Below are positions 45,000-57,494 of a stretch of 64,000 nt of DNA, piece after piece. The stretch spans positions 37,709,519 to 37,773,518 of the forward strand of contig NW_026947485.1 of the NCBI RefSeq assembly GCF_034190915.1, in the 5' to 3' direction. The notes under the pieces were generated by a model. That model ran no database searches. It was not told the origin of the DNA and was given only the letters and a program-made list of their open reading frames with translations. Origin of the DNA: Cavia porcellus (lineage: Eukaryota > Chordata > Mammalia > Rodentia > Caviidae). Within the stretch, counting starts at the first letter, position 1. Every line of letters begins with the position of its first letter. The translations under genes were made by a program, and so were the position numbers.

Positions 45000-46270
45000 A
45001 AATGACAAAATGAAAAAGCAAAACACAATCTCAAACATCTAGTCCATCAGGCATAAGTACAGGTGACATTGAAATAGAGGACTTTAAAATTCATATACCA
45101 GAAATCTCTGTAAAGATAACGAGTGAAATAAAGAAACAAATCCATGAGGCTATGGAGGAAATCAAATTAGAAATAGTTCCCCACATAAAGACAAAACGTA
45201 TCAACCTTAGTAAAGGAGCTGTTCAGCATGGCCAGAGAAAAAATAGATTTTAAAAAATACAGGAACATGGGAAATTGATTGAAACCTTGAGCGAATATAG
45301 AAAACAAGTAGAATCCATGAAACAAATTCAAAGAGATATCCAAGAAGCAAAAAATGCTACTGAAAGCTGGCAAAACCATTTAAATGAAGCTGAGGATAGA
45401 ATTTTGGACCTTGAGGGCAGGATCACAGCAATCATGAAAGGGCAGAACTGTTAAAAACAACAAAGTAGCGTGGAATGACAACCCAGCAGCTTTAAGATGA
45501 TGCCTAAAGAAACAATATAAGACTAATAGGCATCAATGAAGACACAGGAGTCAATGCAAATGACATTGGTAAACTATTCACAGAAATAATGGCAGAAAAT
45601 TTGCCAAATATGGGGAAAATCTGATATATCAATAAGTGAGTCATAAAGAATGCCAAACAGTCACAACCAACATAAATCTACACCCAGACATATAATAATT
45701 AGGATCCCAGAATACAACATTAAAACAGATACTAAAGGCTGTTAGAGAAAAGACACAACTCACCTATCAAGAAAAGCCCATCAGAATCATGGCAGACTTT
45801 TCAGCACAAACCCTCACATTGAGATGAACTTGGAGTGAAGTATTTCAAACCCTGAAAGAAAACAACTTTCAATCCAGACTGATGTACCTAGCAAAACTGT
45901 CTTTCAAAAAATTTTTTTGTCTTTTTTGAGACAGGATCTCACTGTGCAGTTCAGGCTGGCCTTGAGCTCACTTTGTAGCCTAGGATAGTCTCGAACTCAC
46001 AACAATCCTCCTGCTTCAACCTCCTGAGTGCTGGGATTACAGGCATGAGCCACCATGCTTGGCTTTTTTTTTTTTTTTTTTTTTTTTTTTATCTTATCGG
46101 TACCAGGGACCGAACTCATGACCATGTGCTTGCAAGGCAGGCGCTTATGCCGCTGAGCTAAATCCCCAGCCCCCTGTCTTTCAAATTTAATGGAGAAACA
46201 AGATACCTCCATGACAAAGAACAACTGAAGAAATTCATGTCCATAAACTAACCTTAGAAAGAGTATTGAA
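45000..46270 (+). pseudogene. L1 ORF1, broken, element J
   Basis: A coiled-coil-rich N-terminal part (45100-45430) is followed by RRM and C-terminal domains (45490-45900; 'agacatataataattagga', 'atcatggcagacttttcag'). The C-terminal end resumes at 46186 after a SINE insertion. Multiple stops make it non-coding. Confidence 0.72.
45909..46173 (-). mobile_element. Composite ID plus B1 SINE insertion, reverse
   Basis: On the minus strand an ID SINE (46173 to about 46100) is followed by an A-run, a B1 SINE (about 46064-45925) and a second A-rich end. One outer TSD, ctgtctttcaaa (45897-45908 and 46174-46185), encloses both. Either B1 landed in the ID tail or the pair moved as a dimer. Confidence 0.85.
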
Positions 46271-46394
46271 AGACACACTAGATAGAGATAAAAATGACCA
46301 CAATCTCCAGAACAACAACAGAAAGACACCACCAGGCAGAGCAAACAGTTAAACAAGGGGGAAAAGCAGAAAACAAACAACAGCAATATAACAT

Positions 46395-48945
46395 GACAAA
46401 GTTAAGCCAGTACATATCAGTTATACCCATAAATGTAAATGGCCTCAACTTACCTGTCAAAAGAAATAGGTTGACAGAATGGATCAAGAAACAGGATCTC
46501 ACAATATGCTGTATAGAACAAACACATCTGACTCTAAAGGAAACTCACAGATTAAAAGTCAAAGGACGGAAAACAGTATTCCATGCAACAGGAACCCAGA
46601 AAAAAGCAAGGGTTGCTATTCTGTTTGCAGACAATGTGAACTTCAAACCTAAAATGTTTAAAAGAGATAAAGAAGGTCACTACATATTAGTTCTTCAAGA
46701 AGAACTAATAATTATAAATATATATGCATCATATACAGGAGCACCCAACTATATAAGACAAAGACTAATGGACATGAAAAACCAAATACACAAGAACACA
46801 ATTGTAGTAGGAAAACTTAATACAAAGAGATAGATCAACTGGACAAAAAGTCAGCAAAGAAATAATAGAACTGCATCATACCTGTGAGCAAATGGATTTA
46901 GTAGATGTTTATGGAGTGTTCCACCCAAACACATCAGAATATATATTCTCAGCTGCATATATGGGACATTCTCCAAAACAGACCAAATATTAACCCACAA
47001 AACATTCGTAATGCAAAGAGATTGAAATTCTCCTATGCATAATATCTGACCATAGTGCACTAACATTGGAAATTAATGGCAAAAGAAATTGAAAAACCTG
47101 CATTAATTTGTGGAAATTAAACAACAACCTTCTGGACAACAAGTGGGTCACAGGTGAAATTAAAGAAGAAATAAAGGAATACCTACAATTCAATGAAAAT
47201 GTGGATACAACATACTATAACCTGTGGGACACAATGAAAGTGGTCCTAAGAGGGAAATATATAGCAATAAATAGTCACATCAAGAAGACAGAATGAAGCC
47301 GGGCATGGTGCCTGTAATCCCAGCACTCGGGAGGCTGAGGTGAGAGGATCATTGCGAATTTGAGACCAGCCTGGGCTACAAAGTGAGCTCAAGGCCAGCC
47401 TGAACTGCATAGGAAGACCCCGTCTCAAAAAAGAAAAAAAAAAAAAAAAAGAAGAAGAAGATGGAATGAGCACAAATAAACAACCTGATGCTACATCTCA
47501 AGGATGTAGAAAAGGAAGAGCAAGTCAAACCCAAAGCTCATAGAAGACAGGAAATTGTAAAGATCAGAACAGAAATTAATGCAATTGAAACTAAAAAAAA
47601 TACAAAGAACCAACAAATCAATGAGCTGGTTTTTGACAGAATAAAACTGATAAACCTTTAGCCAACTTTATTAAGAAAAAACTCAAATTCATTCAATAAG
47701 GACTGAAAAGGGAGAAATCACTACAGAGCCTTAGGAAATTCAAAAGATCATGAATTCTTACTTTGAAAATCTCCACTCACATAGGGTAGAAAACACAGGG
47801 GAAATGGACAGATTTCTAGAAACATATGAACTACCAAAGCTCAATCAAGAAGACACAACAATTTTGAATAACCCAATATCAGCTACTGAAATTAAAAATG
47901 TGATTAAAAACTTACCAACAAAGAAAAGCTCAGGTCCTGATGGATTTACAGCCTGAATTAAAATCATTATGGTACTGGCAAAGAAATAGACCTGAGGATC
48001 AATGGAATAGATTAGAAGATGCAAACACAACTACAAAGACACTCAGCCACCTGATATTTGACAAAGGGGCTAAACATGTTCATGGAAAAAAAGATAGCCT
48101 CTTTAATAAGTGGTGTTGGAAAAATTGGCTCTCCACATGCCAAAGAGTGATACTGGACCCATGCCTATCACCATGCACTAAACTAAAATCAAAATGGATC
48201 AAATATCTAAATATTAAAACAGAAACACTAAACCTTCTGGAAGACAAAGTAGATAGAAGTCTTGGAGACATAGGGGTAGGCAGAGAATTCATGAACAAAA
48301 CACAAACTGCACAGGAAACACTTCAAAGAATCAACAACTGCGATCTCATATTATTGCAAAAAAATCACCAACGAAGTGAAAAGAAAACCCATAGAATGGG
48401 AATTTTAACCAACAATACCTCAGACAAAGAACTTACATCCAGAATATATAAAGTACTGAAAAACATCAAGCCCCCAAAATTTAAAGACCCTCTCCAGAAA
48501 TGGGCATTTGAGATGAACACATATTTCTCAGATGAACATATACAAATGACAAATAATTACATGAAGAAATGTTCACCATCACCAGTCATTTCAGAAATTC
48601 AAATTAAAACAGCACTGAGATTTCATCTCACTCTGGAAAAAATGGCTGCCATCAAGAAATCAACTGATAACAAATGTTGGTGAGGCTGCGGGGAAAAAGG
48701 AACACTTCTTCACTGCTGGCAGGAGAGTAGATTGGTGCAGCCACTATGGAAATCAATATGGCAATTCCTCAACAAACTAGGTTTAGAAATTCCATTTGAA
48801 CCAGCTATTCCCTTCTTGGGTATTATCCCAAAAAAGTTGAAAAGATCATGTCACAGTGATATATGTGCATCCATATTTAGAGCAGCACAATTTGTAATAG
48901 CTAAATGTTGGAAACAACCAAAATGCCCATCAACCACAGAGTGAA
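46395..48945 (+). pseudogene. L1 ORF2 (endonuclease and C-terminus; RT lost), element J
   Basis: ORF2 normally supplies endonuclease and reverse transcriptase. The start MTKLSQYISVIPINVNGLN keeps the endonuclease Asn region. At the position of the catalytic Glu the residues read CIEQTHL instead of the usual Gln-Glu order, so the catalytic residue is probably lost. The frame breaks after 46833. A B1 SINE is inserted at 47297. Remnants reach the RT entry motif (KKSSGPDGFTA, ending 47956), after which the sequence jumps directly to the C-terminal third (open at 47940-48683, then 48732-48944 with KCWKQPKCPS). The core RT with its catalytic Asp pair is deleted. Confidence 0.85.
47297..47454 (+). 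mobile_element. B1-type SINE, forward
   Basis: 'gccgggcatggtgcctgtaa', 'gagaccagcctgggctacaa', A-tail. TSD aagaagacagaatga (47282-47296) against aagaagatggaatga (47455-47469). Confidence 0.92.
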
Positions 48946-49447
48946 AAAAAAAAAGATGTGGTATGGTCATACAATGGAATATTACTAAGCTATAAAAAGG
49001 ATGCTCTTGAGGCCTTTATACGTAAATTGAGGTAACTTGAGACTATCATCATAAGTGAAATAAATAAAACTCATGTTTATAAATATCACATTGTTTCTCT
49101 AATTTAAAAAAATAAAAATTGAAAGAGTAATAAGATTCAAAATGTATAACAGATATTGTAAAAATGAAAGGGAAAGAAAGTGTTCTAAAGGATATAACTG
49201 TATGTATGTTTAAGTGTGTAAGATAGATGGCCATTTTACCAAGTTTTCATTGGATCATTGATCAGAATGGTTTGCACTGTCAATGTTTGATTATCTGTCT
49301 ACTTTTTATGCTTTGATTTTGTAACTTGCACAACAAATTTTAAGAGGACAATATGTAATTTACCAACTAGTGGTTTCTTAATTTTTTGAAATTATATATT
49401 TCTACCCTTTTTTTTTTGTTTTCTCTTTTTCTTTTTTCTTTAAATAA

Positions 49448-49787
49448 AAAAAGAATTCTGAAAATTCAACACATTTTGACATTTTTATCCCTATAACATA
49501 CACACGCATTTGTATTTGTGATTTCACCTAAATGTGACCTTGCCAAACTTAGGATGTTTTGGTGCAGTTCTGTTTCTCCTCCTCCCTCTCCCCTCAAGTC
49601 TCCTTCCCAACCTATATGGTTTCACCTGCTTCTCTTCTCCTTCTCTTTCTTCTGTTTCTGCCACTGTGAGAATTGTTGGCTGGGCTCAATGCTGCCCACC
49701 TGTTATCACAGAAAGTGATCAGGCCAAGGTACCTACGATGCCAACCCGAGCAACTTAGACCTAGACTCAAAATTTTTTTGAAAAAAA
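49448..49787. other. Unassigned short stretch
   Basis: A T/C-rich middle (49570-49680) gives overlapping open frames on both strands. No homology recognised. Confidence 0.4.
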
Positions 49788-49866
49788 TATGGGGATGTAG
49801 TGTGATGGTAGAGTGCTTACCTAGCATATGTGAGACTCTGGGTTCAATTTGATTTCTGGAAAAAAA
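49788..49866 (+). mobile_element. Old ID SINE, forward
   Basis: 'ggggatgtagtgtgatggta' head, 'gagtgcttacctagcatatg' and 'gggttcaatttgatttctgg' box B, A-run. Confidence 0.75.
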
Positions 49867-49989
49867 ATTACAGTAATATCAAAAATATTCTTGTGTGCTG
49901 GGACTTAAATTTTATAGGCTAAAAGCTTTGAGTTAAGATTGTTGAGTTGAAGGGTATTTTTGCTTTTGATAGTTTGTTTTCCTAAAAGG

Positions 49990-50260
49990 CTTTATCAGTT
50001 GATGTTTCTTGGAACAATCTGTGAGGCCACATTTGTTCTGACATCATAACTGTTACCCTTCTTTTTAATCTCTGTTAATGTGCCTGGAGTAAAATGGTAT
50101 CTCACGGTGATTTTAACTTATATTTTTTGTATTCCTGTTAATTTAGGTGCCTTTCCGTGCCTATTTCTTTTTTAAATTTGAGTATGTTGAACTTCCTTAT
50201 TATACACGTGTCCTATTTTTCTCTTAGTCCACACTCTTGTAGACTTTTGGTTCCACTTTC
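49990..50260 (-). mobile_element. Old antisense L1 ORF2 C-terminal fragment
   Basis: Phrases such as 'gtaaaatggtatctcacggt' and 'ctgttaatttaggtgccttt' are typical of the reverse complement of the L1 ORF2 3' end. Diverged. Confidence 0.5.
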
Positions 50261-50436
50261 TGCATACTAAAAACTCCAGCCACTTATTTGTCATCTGTGA
50301 TAAAAATATAGTTTTCCATGTTAAAAAAATGAAATTTGGGCCATTTTACCTTATTTCTTCAAGTATTTTTGTGTCTTTATTTAGCACTTTTGTGGAAGTC
50401 CCATCGTCCACACATTCATATGCTGCAAAGAAAGAG

Positions 50437-50441
50437 AGAGG

Positions 50442-50479
<38 letters not shown>
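50437..50479. repeat. (GA)n microsatellite
   Basis: An interrupted then pure GA run. Confidence 0.95.
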
Positions 50480-50481
<2 letters not shown>

Positions 50482-50904
50482 CTAACATAGGTTTTCTGTA
50501 CTTTGCCACAGTGATATGGCAGGTCTGTCTAATTTCTTTCTTATTTTCACATTCTCAGCCACACTTTGGTGTTAAACAATGATCAGAAAGTCTCTTAAAC
50601 TACTCAGCTCACCTCTACCTTATGTTTTCAAAAATTGTTGTAGGTTTTACTCTGTGTGTCGGCTGCTTACAGGACTTGGTCCCTTGCTTGCTTCATGGGA
50701 AGCCACAGCAAAGGACGACCTGGTTCAGCTTCCCTCGCTTTAATTTTCTTAGAATCACCTGCCTTCCTTGCACAATGTATTTGGAAGTAATAGGGGTTTC
50801 CTAGGTTAATTTAAAATGCATTTATTATACTTGATAAGGGAATTCCCCTAAATAGAAATTTATTAAATCAGCCTGGAAGACTGAATAGATCCACATCACA
50901 CCAT

Positions 50905-51441
50905 ACTCCCCAGTGGGTGTGGCAAATACCAAATGGATAAAGAAAATGCAGTATCTATTCATAGTGGAATGCTACTTTGGTATAAAGAAGCATAAATCTG
51001 AGTCATTTGCAGTAAAATGGATGCACTTTGAGATCATAATGTTAAATGAAATAAGTCAAACACACAAGTTTAAATATTGCATGATTTCTTATATCTCAGA
51101 AATCCAAAGTGCAAATAAACAGCAAATAAAAGATCGACAAAAGCTCAAAAACAACCACTACTTTGAAGATAATAGTATGTAATATATTAACCAGAGTTAA
51201 CCTCCGATTATTTTGTTTTGAAATGCTGTTTTTATTCTCTGTTTTTAAAATAGTAAAAAAAAAAAAAGAAGAAGGAAATAAGCAGATAGATTTTTTTTTT
51301 TTTGCAGATGGGTAGGGAATCAAGAGATGGAGGGAAGAAGGAAGGGATGTAAAAAGAACTAAGATGTGTTGTGTACATATACCAAATATTCATGATGAAT
51401 GTAGTCACTTGTATTGCAAACCCATGTTAATAAATTTTAAA
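50905..51441 (+). mobile_element. L1 3' end fragment
   Basis: 'atagtggaatgctactttgg', 'gatgcactttgagatcataa' and 'gttaaatgaaataagtcaaa' are the ORF2 terminus and 3'UTR, ending near an AATAAA (51429). It parallels 25028-25330 and 32580-33040. Confidence 0.72.
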
Positions 51442-52981
51442 CAGGAAGTTTAAATGAATCCGGTAGCAGGTAAGTCTTTCCACCACAGACAACCACACAA
51501 ATTTTTTGCAAAAGGCTTCTCTTTATCTTGACATTGCCATCTGAAATGTACGGTAGAAAGAACTTTTCCTTGACTACTAAACTGAAGAATTCTAGGAGAT
51601 TAGTCTGACAGTGACTTAATGGAAGACAGACTGTCCTCAGATCTGCAGATATATTATTTACAACTTACTTCAAAAAGCTGGAAAAGACTCAAAGACATAC
51701 ATAATCCAACTTTTCTGGATACTTACATCAGCAACATAATACAAATATGAATTCAGGGTCAAAAGCACTATGCAAACATTTTCAGATGTCAAAGTTGAGG
51801 TAAAGAATTAGAACACGCCAATTCAAACTCAACTTTCCATCTCACTATATGCGTTGTGAAAACTGCCTTACCTGGATATAAATAAAATACAAGGCAGCAG
51901 GGAAGTTTCCATGTCAGTTTTCCTCTTTTTTTCTGTTTATAGAAAGAACCTCTCCTCCCTGCAAGGCACACATTTATAGGTTATCCTCAGCTAGGAAGGG
52001 AAGCCCACACTTCCAGAATAAATTTACTTTAAACATGAGGCAGATGTTTTTATATGCATGAAAAGGGGACTATCTAATAATTATATCATGGAAGAGATTT
52101 GGGATATGTCCTGACAGAAATTGAGCATACTGTCTGCCCTGAAGGCAAGTTAATCTGTTATCTCAAGTTGTCAGAGTTGGAGTGCGGAAGAGAACTGTTT
52201 CTAGTTTAAAATGCCCTAGCTACCTGTCTAAGATCCATTACCTCCAAGGCTGTCTCCCACACCTGTCTGTCATGGGAGCCTCTGTTCCACCTATAATACA
52301 AAGTTTTAGCTCTAGAACTTTCTTTCCACCCACAATGGCTACCATGAGATTTATCAAGGGATGGCAACTGAATGCAATATTTTAAAAGCAATCCAAGTAA
52401 GTCCAGTCCCAGGAAGTCTGACTGGAACATTATTTATGCTCTTGGCATAGGACAGAGACCCAGATCTAGCACCTCGATCCATTTTCCAATATGGCAATGG
52501 TCTGGGTCAAGTTAAGAGTCTGGTCATCTGGCTATGAGCTGACTTACACAAAATATGCTCCAGACCATATATGACTTAGTTAAAACTTATGAGTTCTTTG
52601 TCTCACTTTTTAAAAAGATTTTCTAGTATACTGAAGAGTAACCAAAATGTGAGCTTAAACCAACTTATATAATAATGGCAGGTTCTTTTACCACACTCCC
52701 CCTGCAAAAAGTTCCAGATTTATCAGTATTTTGCTTTATAATAAGTCTAACTAGTGCTATAATAGAGCTTAGCCACTTTTTCTTTGTCTTTTGTTCTGTA
52801 TTCTCTTAGTTTCTCCTTATCTTCAGGATGGTGAGGAAGTGTGAAAGTTGTTAAACATTAAAATTTACTTATTTGATTTACTGCCTGACCCATTCTTTCT
52901 GACAATGGAAACAGGCTATTTCCACTAAGAAACTACACAATTCAATTATGTATTTATAGGTGGAAATTAATTAGTTCTTCT
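51442..52981. other. Unassigned, apparently low-copy DNA
   Basis: No open frame above 75 codons, no SINE and no LTR ends. The right edge is the TSD of element D. Confidence 0.5.
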
Positions 52982-53756
52982 ATAAGACTTTGCATCAGAT
53001 TCTGGGAAAATGGCAAAACAGTAAGCAGCAGAGTAAACAGCCTCTCTGAGAGACACAGCCCAGATGCTGGATCATAGCATTCTGGACAAGACTAGAAGGA
53101 AAGAAATGGGTCCACTCAACCCACTAAAGTGACAATTGAGGCCCAGAGAGAATAAAAAAAAAAGAAAAACTTAAACAGGTTCTACCACATAGAAGGTGAT
53201 AGCCAGAGGTGCTTTCACTGGAGCTGGTCCCACTGTGCAACTGGAGATGCACGGTTCCAGTGAAGTAGGTGGCTGGAAAGCTTGAAGGCCTCAGCAAGGA
53301 GACACGGTGGCAGAAGGGAGCAGCAGGCCAGATAATTGCACTGGCTGGTGGTGAGTGTGGGGACTAAATCCTCCCACAGGAGTGGGCAATTGACTGGGCA
53401 TCATTTTGGAATTGGGCACGATCAGCCCAGAACCAGAACTGCAGCTGGCTTCATTCAGCCACTCCTAGCACAGAGCAGATTGGTGAAAATTGCTTGGACT
53501 GAGTCCTGCCCTTGCGTGCAGCCCAATAGCCAAGGCTGAGGTTTCCCTAAAGCTATCCTTAACCAACCCCACCTGCACAGCACACACTAACATGGTGGAG
53601 ACTCTCTGTGGTTAACCAGCTCTGAAGGGAGGGCCCAGCCTGCCCTACCCCTGCATATGCTCCAGTAGTCACCAGCAGATTGGGGAAAGCAGCAAACAGC
53701 AGAAATACCTAGCCAACACACTTCAGAGCAATTATAACCAATACAGGAAGTGCCGG

Positions 53757-54960
53757 GGAGCCCACTACCCACTTGCCTGGAAAAAACAGGAACATGACAA
53801 GAGGAAGAAACAAAAGGTAGCCTCCAACCCAAGCAGTACTGGCCTGGGAGATGTAAACACAGAAGAGATTGGGGGTTGCACACCTGCAGTTTCTGAAATA
53901 ACAGAAAATGAAATAAAGAAACAACTTCATGAAACTATTAAAGAACTTAAAACAGAAATACTATTACAAGTAAAGGAAGATATAAGAAATATAGTAAAAT
54001 AAATGCTAAGCACCCCTAAAGAAAACAGAGATGGAAGAATAGAGGAGCATAGAAAAAGGAGACAAATCTTCGATGAGGAATATAAAAAAATTTAGAATAC
54101 ATGAAACAGATTCAAAGAGATTAAAAACTACATTGAAAGCTGGCAAAACTGCTTGAAAGAAACTAAACCTTGAAAACAGGTTTGCAACTTGTGATGGTGA
54201 GAGGAAAGATCTCTGAAAAATAACAAGGAACCAGGAAGCAACAATACAAAGGCTAGAAGATGACAAAAGGGGGTCTGGGGATTTAGCTCAGCGGCAAAAG
54301 TGCCTGCTTTGTAAGCAGGCAGTCGTGAGTTCAATCCCCGGTACCGATAAAAAGGAAAAAGACAAAAAAAAAAAAAAATGACAAAAGGATCTATAACTTA
54401 AGAATAAAAAATGTGAGTGAAGAAGCAGGGATAAACACAAGTGAAATGCAAAGGCTATTTACAGAAATAGCTAAAGAAAACTTCTCAAGTATCAGAAAGG
54501 GAAATGATATTCAGACATATGGGGCAAACAGAACTCCAGGCAACTCCAACCAACTATAACCAGACATATAATAATCAAGATCCCAGAAATTCAACACAAA
54601 AACAGAATATTAAAAGCTGTCAGAGAAAAGAAACGTATCACCGATAAAGGAAAACCCATCAGAATGACGACAGTCTTCTCAACACAAACCATCAAATCAA
54701 GAAGACCTTGGAATGAAGTATTCCAAGTCCTGAAAGAAAATAACCTCCAACCCAGACTGATGTACTCTGCAAAACTCTCAAAATTAATGGAGAAACAGGA
54801 TGCTTACATAACAAAGAGGAACTCACAGAGTTCATGACCACCAAACCAACCCTACAAAAATTACTGAAGGATGTTCTAGAGAGAGAGAAAAAAGACCATG
54901 GTTTCAGGAACAGTGGCAGAAGGTGCTCACTAATGGGGTAGACAGTGGAATGAAGGGGAA
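53757..54960 (+). pseudogene. L1-type ORF1, broken, element D
   Basis: It is homologous to 19269-20440. The initiating ATG of element E reads GTG here ('gaagtgccgggg'), and there are in-frame stops and small deletions in the coiled coil (54080-54170). The RRM and C-terminal regions are visible at 54390-54860. An ID SINE splits it at 54271. Non-coding. Confidence 0.78.
54271..54377 (+). mobile_element. ID SINE in ORF1 of element D
   Basis: Head ggtctggggatttagctc, box B GAGTTCAATCC, tail GGTACCGATAAAAAGG then A-run. The perfect 11-bp TSD atgacaaaagg (54260-54270 and 54378-54388) shows a clean insertion. Confidence 0.94.
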
Positions 54961-55112
54961 CAGTAGACAACCAACCACAGAAAAATGGCATGGCAGAAAT
55001 GAGGCAGAGAAGGCTGGCCATAATCACTAATATAGATGGCCTTGATGCACTAATAAAAAGAAACACAGGCAGAATGGATCAAGAGATAGGATCCATCAAG
55101 ATGCTCTATATA

Positions 55113-56757
55113 GGACTTCCGGGAGAACATAGCAGATAGATAACAGCAGCTACAGAGGCTCTCTGAGATAGCCAGCTTAGAATCCAGGAATGGTGTGGTG
55201 TCAGGAGTCCTAAGCAAGGGGAGATATACTCTGCTGACCCAAGAACAAACTAAGCTGAGAGAAACCAACTGGACATGCAATCCTGGTGCTATAACAGGAA
55301 CAGATAAAATCTCAGTGCGGAAGCTGGAATCCGTGCCACTGGAAGCCACATTTGAATTTCCTGCTGCCGCTGCTGCATCTGAATCAGCACAGCAGGGAGA
55401 GACAAATGTGAAAGCTCTAAGAGCAGGAATTGGCAAACGGAGTTGAGAGCAGGACTGGCAGGGAGCCCTGCATCAACCTGCAGTGAGTGAGAGGAATGGG
55501 GATCCTTCCATAGACTAGGAGGGTCCAATAGAGGACATTCTGGGAACGGGCAGACTAGCCAAAACAGGACACTGCAGTGACTTTAGTCACATATTCCCCT
55601 CTCAAGTGGGATTGGTGGGGAGGGCTTGGCCTGGGCGATGCTGTGGACTAAGATCCAGTAGGCTAGCTCAAACCAGGTCCCAGTGCCTGGTGGTGCACCC
55701 TAGCAGTGAAGCCTTCAGTAGGTTGACTGACCTGGAGGGGCAGGACCAGCAGAGGCTGCCCAGGTCTGTGTCTCCCTAGTACACTGCAACAGGTGGGAAC
55801 ACCTAGCTGGTGGATTCAAACAAACTGTAGCCGACAAAGAAAAAAGACTGGGCCTCCTATATACGCTTGTATGGAAGGAACAAAAAGTATGGGAAGAGGG
55901 AGCAACAAGAAAGGGTCCTCAGTCCTCAGTCCTGAGAACACTGATCCAGGAAAGGTAAATGCAAAGGAGAATGAGGACAGAAAACATGCAATATCAGGCA
56001 CAGAACCAATAGACATAAAGCGATATCTCCGGAGCCTCAGAGACAAGTTCAAAAGTGAAGTATTTAATGAAATAAAGCAAGATATAAGTAGAATAGTTAG
56101 AGAAATGCTAAGCACTGCCCCCCCCAAAAAAACAGATGGTAGAATGCAAGAACAAAAAAAGGGGAGAATTGTTTGATGGAGAAAATAGAGAAAATATAGA
56201 ATACATGAAGCAGGTTCAAAGAGATTACCAGGAAACTAAAAACTCTATTGAAAGCTGGCATAACAGCTTGAAAGAAACTAAGGATAGATTATCTGAACTG
56301 GAGGACAGATTTGTAAGGTGGCAGCATGAAGTGAAAAACTTCTTAAAAATAAAGAAACAAACAGCAATAATACAAAGGCTAGAAGATGATAAGAGGATCT
56401 ATAACTTAAGAATTAAGAACATAAAAGAAGAGGTAGGCACACATACAAATGAACTACAAAAGCTATTCCAGAAATAATCCAGAAGAATTTCCCTAATTTA
56501 GCAAACGGTAAAGATACTCAGAAGTATGAGGCATACAGGACCCCAGTCACCTACAACCCAAACAGAACTACACCCAGGCATATAATAATCAAAATTCCAG
56601 GAATCCAATATAAGAACAGAATATTAAAAGCTGTCAGAGACAAGAAACAGATCACTTACAAGGGAACACCCATCAGAATCACAGCGGACTTCGCAGCACA
56701 AATCATCAAATCATAAAGAGCATGGGGGAAAATAATTCAAGCTTTGAAAGATAATAA
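55113..56757 (+). mobile_element. 3'-truncated ORF1-only element (element A)
   Basis: It starts at the family 5' end (ggacttccgggagaacat), has 5'UTR to 55888 and ORF1 from 55889 (MGRGSNKKG). ORF1 is shifted near 56140 (run of Cs and As) and stops abruptly at about residue 280 (gctttgaaagataataa). The 5' end of element B follows without tail or TSD. Loss of a 3' end is the opposite of usual L1 truncation. Confidence 0.82.
55889..56757 (+). pseudogene. L1-type ORF1, frameshifted and 3'-truncated, element A
   Basis: First open part 55889-56176, second 56136-56477 in another frame; together they cover the basic N-terminus and the coiled coil. The RRM region continues with stops to 56757, where homology to the intact ORF1 (2316-3377) ends within the C-terminal domain. 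Confidence 0.78.
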
Positions 56758-57494
56758 CTGACTTCCGGGAGAACATGGTGGACAGATAGCAGCAGCTACG
56801 GAGGCTCTCTGAAACACCCAGCTTAGAATCCAGGAATGGTGCGGAGTGAGGAATCCTAAGCAAGAGAGAAGATATACCCTGATGACTCAAGAATGAACTG
56901 GGCTGAAAGAAACCAACTGGGAATGCTATCCTGGTGCTATAACAGGAACAGATAAAGCCTCAGCATGAAGCTGGAGCCCGCACCATTGGAAACTGTGATT
57001 TGGGTTTCCGCCGCAGCTGCATCAGAATCCGCTCAGCAAGGAGACAGACGCGTGAAAGCTCTGAGAACGGGAATCGGTGAAATGAGTTGAGAGCAGGACA
57101 GGCGGGGAGCTGGGCATCGACCTGTGGTGAGTGAGAGAACCTGGGCTCTTCCACGATCTAGGAGGCTCCAACAGAGGACATTCTGGGACCGGGCAGACTT
57201 GCTGAAACAGGGCGCTGTAGTGACTTCAGTCACATATCCCCCTCTCAAGCAGGACTGGTGAGCAGTGCCTAGCCTATGTGACGCTGCTGGCTTAGACCCA
57301 GTAGGCTAGCACAGCCCAGGTCCCAGCTCCTGAAGGTGACCTGGAGGGGCGGGCCCCACATAGGCTGCCTGGTCCAAAACTCCCTGGTGCGCTGCAGTGG
57401 GTGGGAACACCTAGCCAGTGCAATTCAGACTGTGGCCAACAGGGAAGGAAGCTGGGCCTCCTATATATGCTTGCATATATAAGGAACAAAGAAT

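Larger units (their letters stand above)
44282..49447 (+). mobile_element. L1 with ORF1 and ORF2, RT region deleted (element J)
   Basis: 5'UTR-like GC-richer sequence (44282-44990) precedes a broken ORF1 (about 45000-46270), ORF2 (46395-48945) and a 3'UTR (about 49060-49447) ending TTTAAATAAAAAAAG. Three SINEs interrupt it. It is the best candidate here for a descendant of the autonomous partner of the ORF1-only elements, because its 3'UTR matches their tail. No TSD identified. Confidence 0.8.
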
